From Halocafeteria seosinensis (lineage: Eukaryota > Sar > Bigyra > Bicosoecida), in NCBI GenBank assembly GCA_001687465.1, contig LVLI01000637.1, positions 1-23,079 of the forward strand: a DNA stretch of 23,079 nucleotides, read 5' to 3'. Shown piece after piece: positions 1 through 11,100 of this stretch (its first letter is position 1; each line of letters opens with the position of its first letter). The notes beneath the pieces were generated by a model, which saw nothing but the letters and a program-made list of their open reading frames with translations, did no database searches and was not told the origin of the DNA. A program made the translations under genes and the position numbers.

Positions 1-2
1 GA

Positions 3-452
3 TGGGAATACGCTCAGACAACAATTCCAATTTCAGAAGGATTTTGCAAAGCATGCCGAAACTCTTTCTCTATTTTGGACTCTGGATTTCATAACGAGGA
101 TGGTTCCATTAGAAACGTAAGTGAGCATCCAGAATATCGGGACATCCGACTCATGCAACATGAAATCAGGAATTGGCCTGCTTTCCACGACACACTTAGC
201 TTCCGTAAGCAAATCAATGAGGCGAAAAGCGAACTCGAAACTAAAAGGAAACAAGAGCTAAAGGAAGTGTGCTACTTCAGAGGCTTAAACACTGGGGGAA
301 ACAAACTGAATTTGATAGAGCGGCTGAAAGGAAACTGTGATGTCACCGCCGAAGAAGCAGCTGAGGCTGGTCAACCAAACCAGCCCACTCATGACCCTAT
401 TAATGAGCAAACTGGGATTGAATGGAATGATAGTATTAACGAAGATGAGTAG
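3..452 (+). CDS. 3' end of a gene with a SAP-like motif (partial)
   Basis: The frame is open from the left edge of the window to a TAG at 450-452, giving the last 149 residues of a protein that starts outside the window. Near the N-terminal side a CxxC pair is visible (GFCKACRNS). The C-terminal half contains LKEVCYFRGL followed by a Gly-rich turn and LIERL, which fits the helix-turn-helix pattern of a SAP motif, a DNA-binding element of chromatin-associated proteins. The end is acidic (INEDE). A GTAAGT at 117 looks like a splice donor, but the frame stays open and protein-like across it, so I read through. The product could be a chromatin protein or a transposon-derived protein; I do not recognise the family. 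Coding status is likely, function uncertain. Confidence 0.55.
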   Translation, partial: WEYAQTTIPISEGFCKACRNSFSILDSGFHNEDGSIRNVSEHPEYRDIRLMQHEIRNWPAFHDTLSFRKQINEAKSELETKRKQELKEVCYFRGLNTGGNKLNLIERLKGNCDVTAEEAAEAGQPNQPTHDPINEQTGIEWNDSINEDE

Positions 453-639
453 TATCTTGAGGAGTGAAATACTGTACCATACGGAGCAGAAACAAACCAT
501 ATACAGCGCGAACAATATTTGGTTTGTACGTCCTGTTTTGGCTAACCACCATACCCTCTCCCCCAAATCTTCCCCTGGTACCTTTTTTGTGATTTTGGCA
601 ATCCGAAAAATCTTTCTGACATCGCTTGCGCCGTGCTCC

Positions 640-647
640 GCGCCAAA
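640..647 (-). promoter_or_regulatory. E2F-like site
   Basis: GCGCCAAA on the plus strand reads TTTGGCGC on the minus strand, matching the E2F consensus TTTSSCGC. It lies about 280 bp upstream of the helicase start codon. An 8-mer match can be chance, so this is only a candidate. Confidence 0.25.
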
Positions 648-693
648 ATTGAAAAGCGTAAAATCTTTCTGGCACATACGGGTATGCAATAGA

Positions 694-716
694 TTTGTGA
701 AGTTAAACTTCACAAA
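694..716. promoter_or_regulatory. 23-nt perfect palindrome with AAGTT-A-AACTT core
   Basis: TTTGTGAAGTT and AACTTCACAAA flank a single central A, with every base paired. The half-site AACTTCACAAA recurs at 22411-22421 in front of the kinesin-9-like gene, and the AAGTT-n-AACTT core recurs next to the chromodomain kinesin start (12076-12086) and at 22386-22397. This suggests a dimeric factor site, but no function is shown. Confidence 0.4.
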
Positions 717-923
717 CGAACCACAGAAAGCCATTTGGCGTGTTTATAGTGTATATGGGTTGATTTCCACCGGTTCTGCTCATTGCGTATGTAGATCATG
801 TATACTAGTGTACTATAGTGGTAAAGGTAGCTAGTGGGAAGCAACGATAGCAGAGTAATCGTCTGTGGAATGTCGTGCGACCTAGTGCACGAGCTGACAC
901 ATTGGTGTATTTAAGACATCATA

Positions 924-3900
924 ATGGTTTACCACATGATCTTTCGGCATGCTCGAAAGCTGCCATCAGGGGCGAATGCGCTCCCTTGGACGTGCGCTGG
1001 AAATACGCTCAGAAAATGCCAAATAAGCCGTCCCTTGCGAGTTTGGTCCTCACAACATGCGAATCGTCATGGGCGTAAATCCAAGTATAAGAGGTCCCAT
1101 GACGACTACTACCCATGGGATAACTCTCATGTTTCGGCGTACTACCGCGATGTGAAAGATTTCATCCGCGACGAAAAACGAGCTGAAATCAACGAAGTGT
1201 ACCACAGATTGAAGTCATGGGATCTGGAGCAACTGGAAATGTCCGGGTTAGCCATGCTCAATCTGAAAGCATCCATAAAGAAGTCGTTTTATCGCGGTAA
1301 TCCGATTGTCCGATTCCGGTCAGTCGATTCCGATAGGTTGCCGTTTCATCGATTTGGTCAAGGTAGGTGTGTTTCGCGTCGGAAGTACCGCTGTAAACTG
1401 TGTGTAACTTCCCTTCTGGTCAATGCAGGAGACACGGTAATGATAAGCGCTTCTGATCCATTGCGTCACACCGAAGGTAAAGGAGTGATCACTAGAATCA
1501 CGCCTGAATACGCTGAACTAGCGATTCACGATAGTGCGAATGGGAGCAACCTGGCATGGTCAACGATGGGGATGAAACGGACAATCGAGATGAAAGTATG
1601 GAGACTAGACAAGTAAGCCGATATCCTGGTTATGAATACTTATTACCATTGTCAATTGTGCTCTCATTCCTACAGAGTCATCAACGACGTAGTTTACGAA
1701 AGAATGTTGCATGCTTTGGATGCGTTGTGTCTCGATAGGTAGGAAACGTTGTTATGACATGCCTATTCATCTGGCAGCTTCGCCACTCAACCCATTTCTG
1801 CGTACGATACAGAAACTCCAATGGTCCTAAGTGGCTGCTTCATCTGCTGGCCTTGCACGAGGGGAGAAATCCCTTTAGTAATGCCACGTTTCACGAACAG
1901 GTCCGGCGCCGATTCGTTGAGCTCTCTGAATCGTTTGATGAGAAGGACAGCCAGCATAACGACACACTCGGGCGTTTGACGCGATATATGTCCCAGCTGG
2001 CGAGCAGGCCTTCAACTGAGCGAGAGAAGGAGATATTTCCGTCTTATGATGGCCATAAATGGAGATTAAATACAGTCTCCTCTCCAACAGGCAAAATCCT
2101 TCAAAGCACCGGTCCTTCCTTTCTCCAGTCCTCTGTCTCCTTCCCTTCTATAACCGGTGGGGCACCACCCCTTATTCAAATGCTGGAAGAAGGCCTAAGG
2201 GCGTGTTGTAAACGGCAATCAAGTATCACTGAGCGCGATCTAGCAGACGCTTCAAAGACTTTAGAAGCAAACTTGAACACGGGACTACGACAACATCAGG
2301 TGTTTAAGTCCTTGGGCCGGTCTAAGAATATCATCCTAGATAAAGTGAGTACTCTTGTGCTGTTATTATTTCTGTGCTAGACCTGTTGACAAGAGAAATT
2401 CAATCTATTGACAGGTCGTGTCAAATAAATTGGGGAGGGTACTATTCACAAACACGCTTGTCGAAGAGTGCCAAGAATTGGACATTAGCCAAGTAGTTTC
2501 TGTGTTAACTTGCCTGGCTTCAAACTTCTCAATTCTGCATGGCCCTCCGGGGACTGTAAGTGGAATATCCTATTCCAATAGAGCGGGAATGGTACTACTT
2601 ATCAAGGTGCGGTATTCATGCAGGGTAAAACCAAGACTTCCGCAGCTTTAGTTTCTACCTGGTACAAATTACAGCGTCAAGTCACTGAAGAAGGACAAAA
2701 AGAGGCTAATCTGGGATCGGACAACGCCGAATATACTAGGTATGAACCAATGGACACCTCCTTGGTGGTCGCTGCCTCTAATGTTGCTGTTGATCAACTT
2801 CTTGAAGAAATATCCCGACATGGTCTCAAAGTGCTTCGGGTAGGAGATCCGGTAAGAGTTCGACCCGAACTCAGAGACTGTACCCTCCATGCAAAAGTCG
2901 ATTCGCATCCTATGATGAGGCTCGCCAAGGAATATTTAGCTCATGCCCAGCAGTATATGGAGGCGTACGAGGTTCGACTGACCACTAACAGATCCGAGAA
3001 GAAAGGCAAAAAGGTGAAAGCAGCGGCGAACCCCAACGAGCAGCGTCTCCGAGTAGGAAATGTAGTACTCACAGCGGAGGGAGACGACGTTTCGCCTTAT
3101 CGTGAAAAAGAAATATCCCATGAAGAAGAACTGAGAAAGAGCCTTCCCTATGACTGGTTGAGTTTGAAAGATCTTCGTGAGCTCGCAAACGAACATCTGA
3201 GGCGTGCTTCGGAAATTGAACGAAGAGCTGCTTCGGCAATTGTTGCTGAAGCTGATGTGATTTGTACTACTTGTGCTGGGGCAGGTGTAGATCTATTGGA
3301 CGACATTCAATTCTCTGCAGTATTTATGGATGAGGCTAGCCAATGCAAAGAGCCGGAGTCACTTATTCCCCTGTCAAAACTGTCGCAAGATGGGAAGATA
3401 GTAGTGATTGGTGATCTCAATCAGTTGCCACCAACTATTCACTCGAAGTCTCCTCGATTCAGCTCCTTACTGGAAAGAATCGTTAACCAAACTATGAGGT
3501 TCCGTGAATTGGACGAGGCCTCAACCTCCCAACGCACGTTGATGCGGGACATCTCCCGCACAATACCGATCGCATTTCTGAAAACTCAGTATCGCATGCA
3601 TCCCTCTATAGCAGTATTTCCGAACTGGTAAGCCTATGGCGCAGTACTGCACGATAAAATCGATCTTCCCGTTATTAACTTCCTGTATCCGCAGGGCTTT
3701 CTATGGTGCGATTCTGAAGAGCCACCAGCGAACTTGGGACAATGTCGTAGGACTCAATAAAGTAGGGCTTTCAACACATCCGATTGGCTTCGTGAACTGC
3801 CCCAATTCGCGTGAACACTTTCAACAGCATAGCACAAGCCCCCAAAATAGGAACGAGGCTTACGCAGTGAGGGATGTGATAAACAGATTACTTCCTGTAA

Positions 3901-4343
3901 TTAGTGGTAGTTATTCCCGCATTGGAGTGATTACCCCGTACTCCTCCCAAGTTCACTGCATTCAAAGAATTCTGCAAGAATCCAATTTTCCAGTTAAGAC
4001 AAGTAGGGGCCAATTGGAAAGTGAAGCAGAAGCAGACAGGGTGGATTACGAAGACTACTGGAAGCGGAGCGTTCGCGCACCCGCAGTGGAAGCCATAGAA
4101 GTTAATACAGTTGACGGCTTCCAAGGACGAGAAAAGGATATAGTCATCTTATCTGCAGTTCGGTCGAACAACGACGGAACTGTTGGATTCTTAAGTGACT
4201 GGAGAAGGTTTAACGTCGCCATGACTAGGGCAAAACAGGGACTTGTGGTCATTGGTCATGAAGAAACACTAGCGAATGATGCAGTTTGGAAAGCGTGGCT
4301 TCAGTGGGTTCGCCTCAATAGGTTGCACTCGCTGGCTACCTGA
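924..4343 (+). CDS. Superfamily 1 Upf1-like helicase (IGHMBP2/Sen1 group)
   Basis: Predicted ATP-dependent DNA/RNA helicase of about 1003 aa. Inferred exons: 924-1362, 1429-1612, 1676-1738, 1813-2344, 2415-2555, 2624-3627, 3695-4343; the six introns are 63-74 nt with GT-AG ends and all phases fit. The first ATG in frame (924) gives a basic, Arg-rich N-terminus of about 60 residues that resembles a mitochondrial targeting presequence. Residues about 90-200 resemble the beta-barrel region in front of the IGHMBP2 helicase core. Helicase motifs follow in order: Walker A GPPGTGKT (about 449-456, interrupted by the intron at 2556-2623), motif Ia around NVAVDQL, Walker B DEASQ (about 689), GDLNQLPPT (about 715-723), QYRMHP (about 775), DGFQGRE (about 928) and MTRAKQ (about 964). 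The Walker A to Walker B gap is about 235 residues, wider than the roughly 100 I recall for IGHMBP2, with a Lys-rich insert. The downstream core looks more like Sen1/Upf1, so the subfamily is open. The start codon is less certain than the rest. Confidence 0.88.
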
Positions 4344-4405
4344 TTGAGCAGACCGCAGGGGCATTATCAAGGACAAAGTCTCTTCAGCTGTGGGGCTACA
4401 GAAGC

Positions 4406-7400
4406 TTACTGCATCTCAGGGTTGAGTGGATGTTCGTCGTCGAGGTGTTCGCCATGGTGCCCCAAGGACTCTAAAGGAAGTCCATCGCTAATTCTATGAG
4501 GATTTGAGTCTCGAATAGTCGCTGGAAACTCCGATACGCTTAATCTCTCCTCTGTAGCTGTGTCAGCATTATCATGTGTCTCTGCAAGACTCATAGTAAT
4601 CGATTGTATCATGGGGACGTCGGCAGCGTGCTCGTCCATACCCTCCGTAGAAGTCGCGACATATGCCTGAGGTTCGCTACTGTGAGAAGTGGGGAAATGA
4701 TCGCCTGCTGGAGGTAAGTCTCCATAGTAGGGAGATCTGCTATTGACACTATCGAAGAACGAGTCCTCAGCCTCTCTTGGGCGCTTGGGCGAGGGATGCG
4801 GCATATCGGATGGCCACGGCAGTGCAGTCCAATCATGGGATCTTCGCCTCTGTCCCGGCGGATGTTTTCTAAGCAACGACGAAGAAAATGCTCCTTTCCC
4901 TGTGCCATGTTTCACACCCTGGTGAAGGCGACGAAGGGCTTGTTTCAGGTGGGCTTTGTGGTAGACTCGAAGACTGCTCCAGTAAGTTGAGTGCGTTCGA
5001 ACAACTCTAGCTATCGTCCAGACCGCCTCGCTCTCAGGCGCCGACAGGCCCACGTTGTCAGGAGCCGGTTCTTGAGAGTGTCTTAACGTTTCGTCATTTT
5101 CTGGCTCTGGAGACAGATGTTTTGTAGGAGATATTATACCAGCCGGTAATGCCGAAGGAGATGATACTGAATGTCTTGAGCCCCTGTGCGTTTCAAGCGG
5201 TGGTGGCGCATCCCCAAGTAAAACTTTCGTCACTGCTTCCACAGACTTCGAAATCGAACGCAAATTGTAGCCACCTTCTAAAGCGACCAGCACACGGCCG
5301 CCAGCCAAGCTCTTCAGCATAGATGTCATATGGGCATACCCTGCCGGTGTCACATTGCATCCACCAAGAGGATCCCCCTTAGCGGCATCAAAACCGGCAG
5401 AGACTATCACTAACTCTGGGGCATATTGCCGAGCAATAGGAAGCACAACCTGGTCAAACGCCGATATGTATTCAGCGTCTCCCATTCCTCGACATGGCCA
5501 TGGTATGTTAACGGTATACCCCTCCCCTGGACCACCACCTACCTCGGAAGCAGCCCCCGTTCCAGGGAAGAAACTTCCACCATCGAAGCGATGGAGCGAG
5601 AGGTACAAAACTTCCGGATCTCGATAAAACATATTCTGAGTCCCGTTTCCTGCAAAGCCGTCCAAAAACAATAATCCCAGGTGAGTAAGTCCCGCCATGC
5701 AAGTAATACATACCATGATGAACATCCCAGTCGAGTATCAGTATCCTTTTCAATCCCCATTTGGCTTTGGCCACTGCAGCAGCTACAGCAACATTGTTAA
5801 ATATGCAAAACCCCATCGAGTGGGAGCATTCAGCATGATGTCCCGGTGGCCTAACGATCGCCAAGCCACAAGATGCTTGACGGCAGAGGATCCGCTCCAT
5901 TACGCTTAAAACACCACCGCAACTCAGCCGAGATGCTTTGAAAGTGCCATCGTTGACATAAGTATCCAGCTGTATTTGATTAAAATCCTTCCCCTGAGAA
6001 GACTGTTTTATTGTCTCGTATAGCAATTCAGAGTGAGTAAGAAGCAGTTCTTTCCGTTTTGCTTTGCGCACCGGTACCCGCCAACATCGTTGAAAAAGTC
6101 CTTGTGCGGCGAGATGGGCAGCTATCGCGCGAATTCGATCAGGGCGCTCGGGGTGGGGAGTGGATGGAAACTTAATATCGGGACAAAATCTCTCTTCGTA
6201 ATCCTCAGGAGCAAAGTGGCTACACATTTCGCTGGAATACGCTAGGGCACATATAGGTGTGAAAGCTCCGAACCCACCCAACAAACTTTGGGTTGCCGGG
6301 CTAACGCAATTATTCGTCCACTGTCGTTCTAGTGCTTGCAACATGTTTGCGCGCAGTGAGTCCTCCTCGTCCTTTTCTACCTCACCTTCGGAATCACTTG
6401 ACTCGCTATGGTTTATTTTGGACAACGAAGAGAGGCCCTTACCCCCTCCGGGATACTCCGTTCTTCTTCCATTCGGCAATGTTTCATTCTCCTGCTCGGT
6501 AGAAGCACTAGCACTGAGGCAGAATTGCCCTTGCATCGAGTCCATTTGTTTGGCTTTGTCAGAAGGAAAATTAATATATGTCCGGCTTTCCGTATCAATG
6601 AAGGGGACCGCTGTTACCGCAGGTATATGCGGAATGTTGTTGCAGTCTATATGCTCTTTCACTGTGTTCAGTACTTCTTCAGACACTTCAGTGCCTAAGG
6701 TAAAACTGAGGAGCGCCTTATAGTCTCCAGGTGAATCGGTACTTCTTGGAAGATGACAACGGGAGCATCTGTCATCTGAATGTCGCAAATCCGGAAACTC
6801 AGGAAGGTTAGGACGCGCCGGGGTGCTTGCAGGCTGCGCCTGCGAACTGTCTTGAAACTCTTGCACTGCACCCATTTGGGCTTCTCGCTGCCTTCGCTCC
6901 CTTTCATATTGAAAATATTCCACAACCGCTTTGGCATAACTTAACGCCTCTTTGGTCAGAGTGAATTCATTCGCTTCGCAACAGTTGCGACAATACCATC
7001 TGAAAAGCTTCCTAGCAATATATAAGATTTTACTGTATTCGCCGTGAGTAACTTCATCCTCGTCATCACTTATCGACGTATCAGAAAAACTTGTAGACGT
7101 TAGTGAAGGAGTCATCCTTCCATCGCTGGACGTTGGTTGTCTATGAACGTCTCCATTACCTTCCACCGCCTGTGCTGCATCACCCCCGCCTTCAGCCGCA
7201 GTAGAAAGACCCCCGGCGGCATCTTCCCCGTGTCGCTGAGCCGCGATGTCTCTCTCATGGCCTGGGATCCTCCCATTACCACTGACAGGACTGTCCGTTG
7301 CCACTGCCGCAGAATCAATCGAGCGGTCAACCTGCTCCGTTGAGCTCCTAACACCGCTGCTCCCGGAAACAGTATCACAATTGTCCGAAGTTCTAAATGT

Positions 7401-7586
7401 TTCTGTTCTGCGCCTGTCTTTGCTCAAACTTCCTTCGACTACTTGGTCGCCAGACAGACTTCTTCCAGGGTCGCCATGCCGTTGCTCATCAGGTTGTGTC
7501 CCTTCTCCATTCGAGCAATGATGGGAAGAATATGAGGGCGAAAAGCCCTCATCGTCATCATGGTTGTCAGCACTGCCTTGCTCCAT
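4406..7586 (-). CDS. Class II histone deacetylase (HDA1/HDAC6-like), long extensions
   Basis: Predicted zinc-dependent lysine deacetylase acting on histones or other acetylated proteins. Inferred exons: 5714-7586 and 4406-5649, with a 64-nt intron (5650-5713) placed inside the catalytic HHG motif; product about 1038 aa. The catalytic domain spans roughly residues 480-780. Visible motifs are [15 protein letters not shown] (about 579-586, active-site His pair), DWDVHHGNGTQ (Zn ligands by analogy the second Asp and first His, about 621 and 623), [14 protein letters not shown] (third Zn-ligand Asp about 712) and EGGYN (catalytic Tyr about 752). All catalytic residues are present. The first 480 residues are mostly low-complexity and acidic but include a basic, aromatic helical patch ([12 protein letters not shown]). 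The 260-residue C-terminal tail is also largely disordered. The frame stays open upstream to about 7814 but has no earlier ATG, so I chose 7586; a missed 5' exon is possible. Convergent with the helicase. Confidence 0.88.
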
Positions 7587-8178
7587 AACGTTTACTCCAT
7601 TGCGACCGCCACCGTTGGCGCGCGACCGATTTCCGGTTTCAGGATTCCTCACCTTTCCACGATTCTCAAAATGTGCGGAAAGCGCCAGGGGACTTGGGCT
7701 CCCTTGAAAACCTTTTTTGTAGTTTGCCGTGGCGAGACCAGGAAGACAATTGCAACACAATATAGTGACCCTAACACGGTAGAGAGACGGATTAGAATTA
7801 CAGTCTATACTGTATCAAGACTATTGGGAGTATATACACCCTCTGGAAGCTATGCTACACACCACAAAACACGCAAGGGGATGAGACAGGCAAGAAAATT
7901 ACAAAAAAGGTCGGGGTAATACCGACAGGGAACATAATGGGGGCGTTGGTTCTCTCGGACCGGAATTCCGCCTTTGGTCTCCCCTGTACAACACAAAACA
8001 GGCACAAACGGGCTTGTCTGCTTCACGAGACCAGACCACGCGAATCCGCCAATCTTTTCGCCGACTTTTCCTTGAAGGGAAAGACTGCCCCTTTGGAAAC
8101 GACAAAAACTGTGAGGAGTGGCTTCTAGAGAAAATCAAAGGAGAGCTCAAACGGAAAGGATATTATCGACAATGCATT
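7587..8178. other. Intergenic region between deacetylase and chromodomain kinesin
   Basis: About 590 bp between the kinesin stop and the deacetylase start, both on the minus strand. It should hold the kinesin 3' end and the deacetylase promoter. A TATATA string near 7830 is the only core-promoter-like sequence I noticed. No supported gene; short frames here lack splice context and family motifs. Confidence 0.4.
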
Positions 8179-11100
8179 TCATTTTGACATTCGGGACGCA
8201 TAAGTTTCAAAGTCTTCGAGTTCTGCTGTCTCTAAACTGCTCGCTCCACTGTGTACCGAAGCGCTTCCCTCATCATCTTCTTCCTCAAAGTTATACTTTG
8301 TAGTTCTTCTTCCTCCACCACCGGAAGTTTCGAATTCCTCTACCACTTCAGGAAAATCGTTCATTAAGTCTTCCGCCATGAACCTGTTGAAACGGGTAAA
8401 ACGATTCAATACAAACGAAAATTTAAGTTATGGCCTCTTGTCCACTTACCACTCGTCCTCAGCTGGATCAGTGTTCTTCCAGTGCACTTTGTATAAAACT
8501 TGCCCTTCGTGTACCCGTTTATCTACAATCTTCTCAACGACATCCTCTTCGACGTCGTGCTCCAAATCCTCCGCATATCCATGTTGCTGTTGATGATACT
8601 GGGCCGCAGTAGCATCAGTGTCTCCATTGCGTGCTTCTTGTGTGTTGTGAGCAACATGTCCGTTGGGTACCGCTTGCGTGTCTGTAGCCGGTTCCCGAAG
8701 AGAAATTCGCTCACGGGAATCCTTCTGTACTGGCTGTTGAGATGAACCCGGCCCTCGTGGTCCCCCATTCATAGAAGCACTTCCATCTTGATAGGTGTGA
8801 CCGCTCGAATGATGACCACCCCGGGTTTCCGGTGCACTAACTTGCGGTGTCATCGTTGCAGGAGCTTCGTCAGCCGACGGCCAATCCGGGTGACGCTGCT
8901 TCTGACGTTCTTCCATTTTGCGAAACTTAACCGGGTCGTCAATTGGGGGGGAGAATGCGCTATAATCCCTGTCTCTGTGCTGCTGTGGATGGTGCTGGTG
9001 GTCCCTTGAAGGACTTTCAGGTCTTTGTAGATATTCTTGAGAGTCCTCGTGAGTAGAGGGTTGGCTTTGCAAAGCAGTCTGGTTTAGAGCCATAGTTGAG
9101 TTATTCTGAAGCTGCTGTCGTTGACGTTCCTCTTCGAGAGCCTTTTCTTGTAGCTGTTTTACATTGTGTTCCAATGTCAAGTTTTGATCCCTGAGGGTTG
9201 CATTCATGTCTACCAAATGTTTCAATACGAACGACTGATTCGTCAGTTCCTCTTCACGCTGACGTTGTTGGGTCTCCACCATTGCAAGTTGCTTCTTGAC
9301 GTCATTGAAAGCGCCATCCTTGTTTTCAAACACAGTGTTAACCATTCCAGTAAGTTTCGACGCGTTGTTATAGAGGCTACGGATATAATCCCGCACTTCC
9401 GCGGCGGACTGGAACGAGCTAAAGTTTGGATGACTCTGTTGAAACGACTGTACTGTTGTCGGATGCGTAAGCAGGCTTTGTTCACTGCTGGAATCCCGGG
9501 AGTCGTTGTTGCTCCCAAAGCGATTATGGACACTCTTCAGAGTCTCATGGGTATACTGCTTCGGCAAATGAGGTCCGAATTGCTCAGGACCTCCTAGCGG
9601 ATCGTTTCTAGCCATGGCTGCACTCTCTTCCATCCCCCTTTGGTCGGAGCGCCGTTGTTCATTGGCCATCTTCTGCCAATTCTTCGACGTTTCCCCTTCG
9701 TTTTTACTATTTTGCGCAAAGAGAGAAACGATAGCGTCGTACATACGGATCGCATTATGATAGGCATTACCCCATTCTGCTATATTCAGCATCTGTTCGT
9801 GAACACCCAGTTCCTTAGCGACCGCTCTCAATGCACCCTTGTTATCGGTTGCAACAGGCGTCCAATTTCCTCCCTTACTACTGTCGGCATGCTCAGTAGA
9901 CGAATCAGACTTAGCTTGTTCGGCAGATGCTTCACTCAGTTTCTTACTCATTTGCTCAATCTGTTCGAGCAAATCATTAATTCTCCGTTCATATAATTGC
10001 CGAATGTTGTTTTCCCGCTTCAAGAAATCGCTTTCCATATCGGAAATACGTGCTTGCAAGCGAGCACACAGAACGGCGTAATCGACTTCTTCGTTGAGAA
10101 CGGGACTTGATTGGACGCTCATACATCGAGATGCAAAGGTCAGAGTCGATAGCGTTTCGCTTTCATTCACGACCGATGGACCAATCGTCGCTATGAGGTA
10201 GGTACTTGCCCCTCCTCCAAGGCAACCTTGTAAAAGCCTGGTGAGCTTCGAATCCCTAAATGGGATATGAGATGTTTTCCTATCAGCCAGAGCCGCAATA
10301 ACATTACCGAGAGCAGACAGAGACTGGTTGATTGACCTGGCTTCGACCAGTCTAGAGCCTTGACTCTCAGTGCGCCGAACACGCTCACTGCCTGCAAGAT
10401 CTACAAACATCAGTTTGCCAGACAGCTTGCGCGGTGTGGGTCGCCCATTAAACTGCAAACGCAAGCAAGATAGTTGGATTGCAGAAGGCCATGGCGTATG
10501 CACATGGCAAAATCAACTTACGTCGATATACTCTTTTTGAAATACTCGCACAGTCAAAAGAGTATGGGATCGGCTCGAAGTTGCATTCATCTTCGTATAG
10601 CCCATCACTCTGTTTTCCAGTCCCCAATTCAGGAGCTCAATAGCTTCTTCATAATTGTTCACGGTATATTCCTGAATGGACAACGTTTTTTAATACTTCA
10701 CGGAAATACAGATAAAAAGTCGTGACCTCACGTACACTCAAGCCTTCGACAAAGAATCCTTTCTTTGGATCCTCTCGCACTTGTAGGCTGTCATCGGCCA
10801 GTGTGGCTCGAAGACGCTCCTTATCTCTGCCAGCTTTTCCCATTCCAGGACCCCCAAAAGCGGATCGTTCCGCATTCTTCGCAGCGTTGCTTTTATTCCG
10901 GTTCGCAATCTCTTGGGGTAGTTTCGATGTGGCCAAGGAGGCAGAAAATAAATCCTGAAACGAGAGTACTAAATTCTGTGAGATGCTTCAGCTCGCTAGC
11001 TATACTCGAGACTTGGTGCCTACCTGAACAGTCTCTAAATAGATCTGGACGAAAGACATTGAAACGGACCACTCCTTGTGCGGTTCCTGGGCAATATGGC

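Larger units (their letters stand above)
453..923. other. Intergenic region, helicase promoter side
   Basis: About 470 bp between the SAP-like gene and the helicase start. No convincing coding frame. It holds a 23-nt perfect palindrome (694-716), an E2F-like octamer (640-647) and a 12-nt direct repeat AAAATCTTTCTG at 607-618 and 660-671. All are candidate cis elements seen only as sequence. Confidence 0.5.

Noticed and set aside
117-122. GTAAGT within the SAP-like gene as a splice donor
   Set aside because: The frame continues open and protein-like past it and no partner acceptor restores a better frame.
337-834. Plus-strand open frame overlapping the SAP-like gene end
   Set aside because: It overlaps the better-supported frame ending at 452, and its continuation is compositionally unlike a protein with no motif or splice context.
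7760-7760. Upstream extension of the deacetylase to 7760 or further
   Set aside because: The extension begins at TTG, has no in-frame ATG, and nuclear genes rarely use TTG; 7586 is the first ATG.
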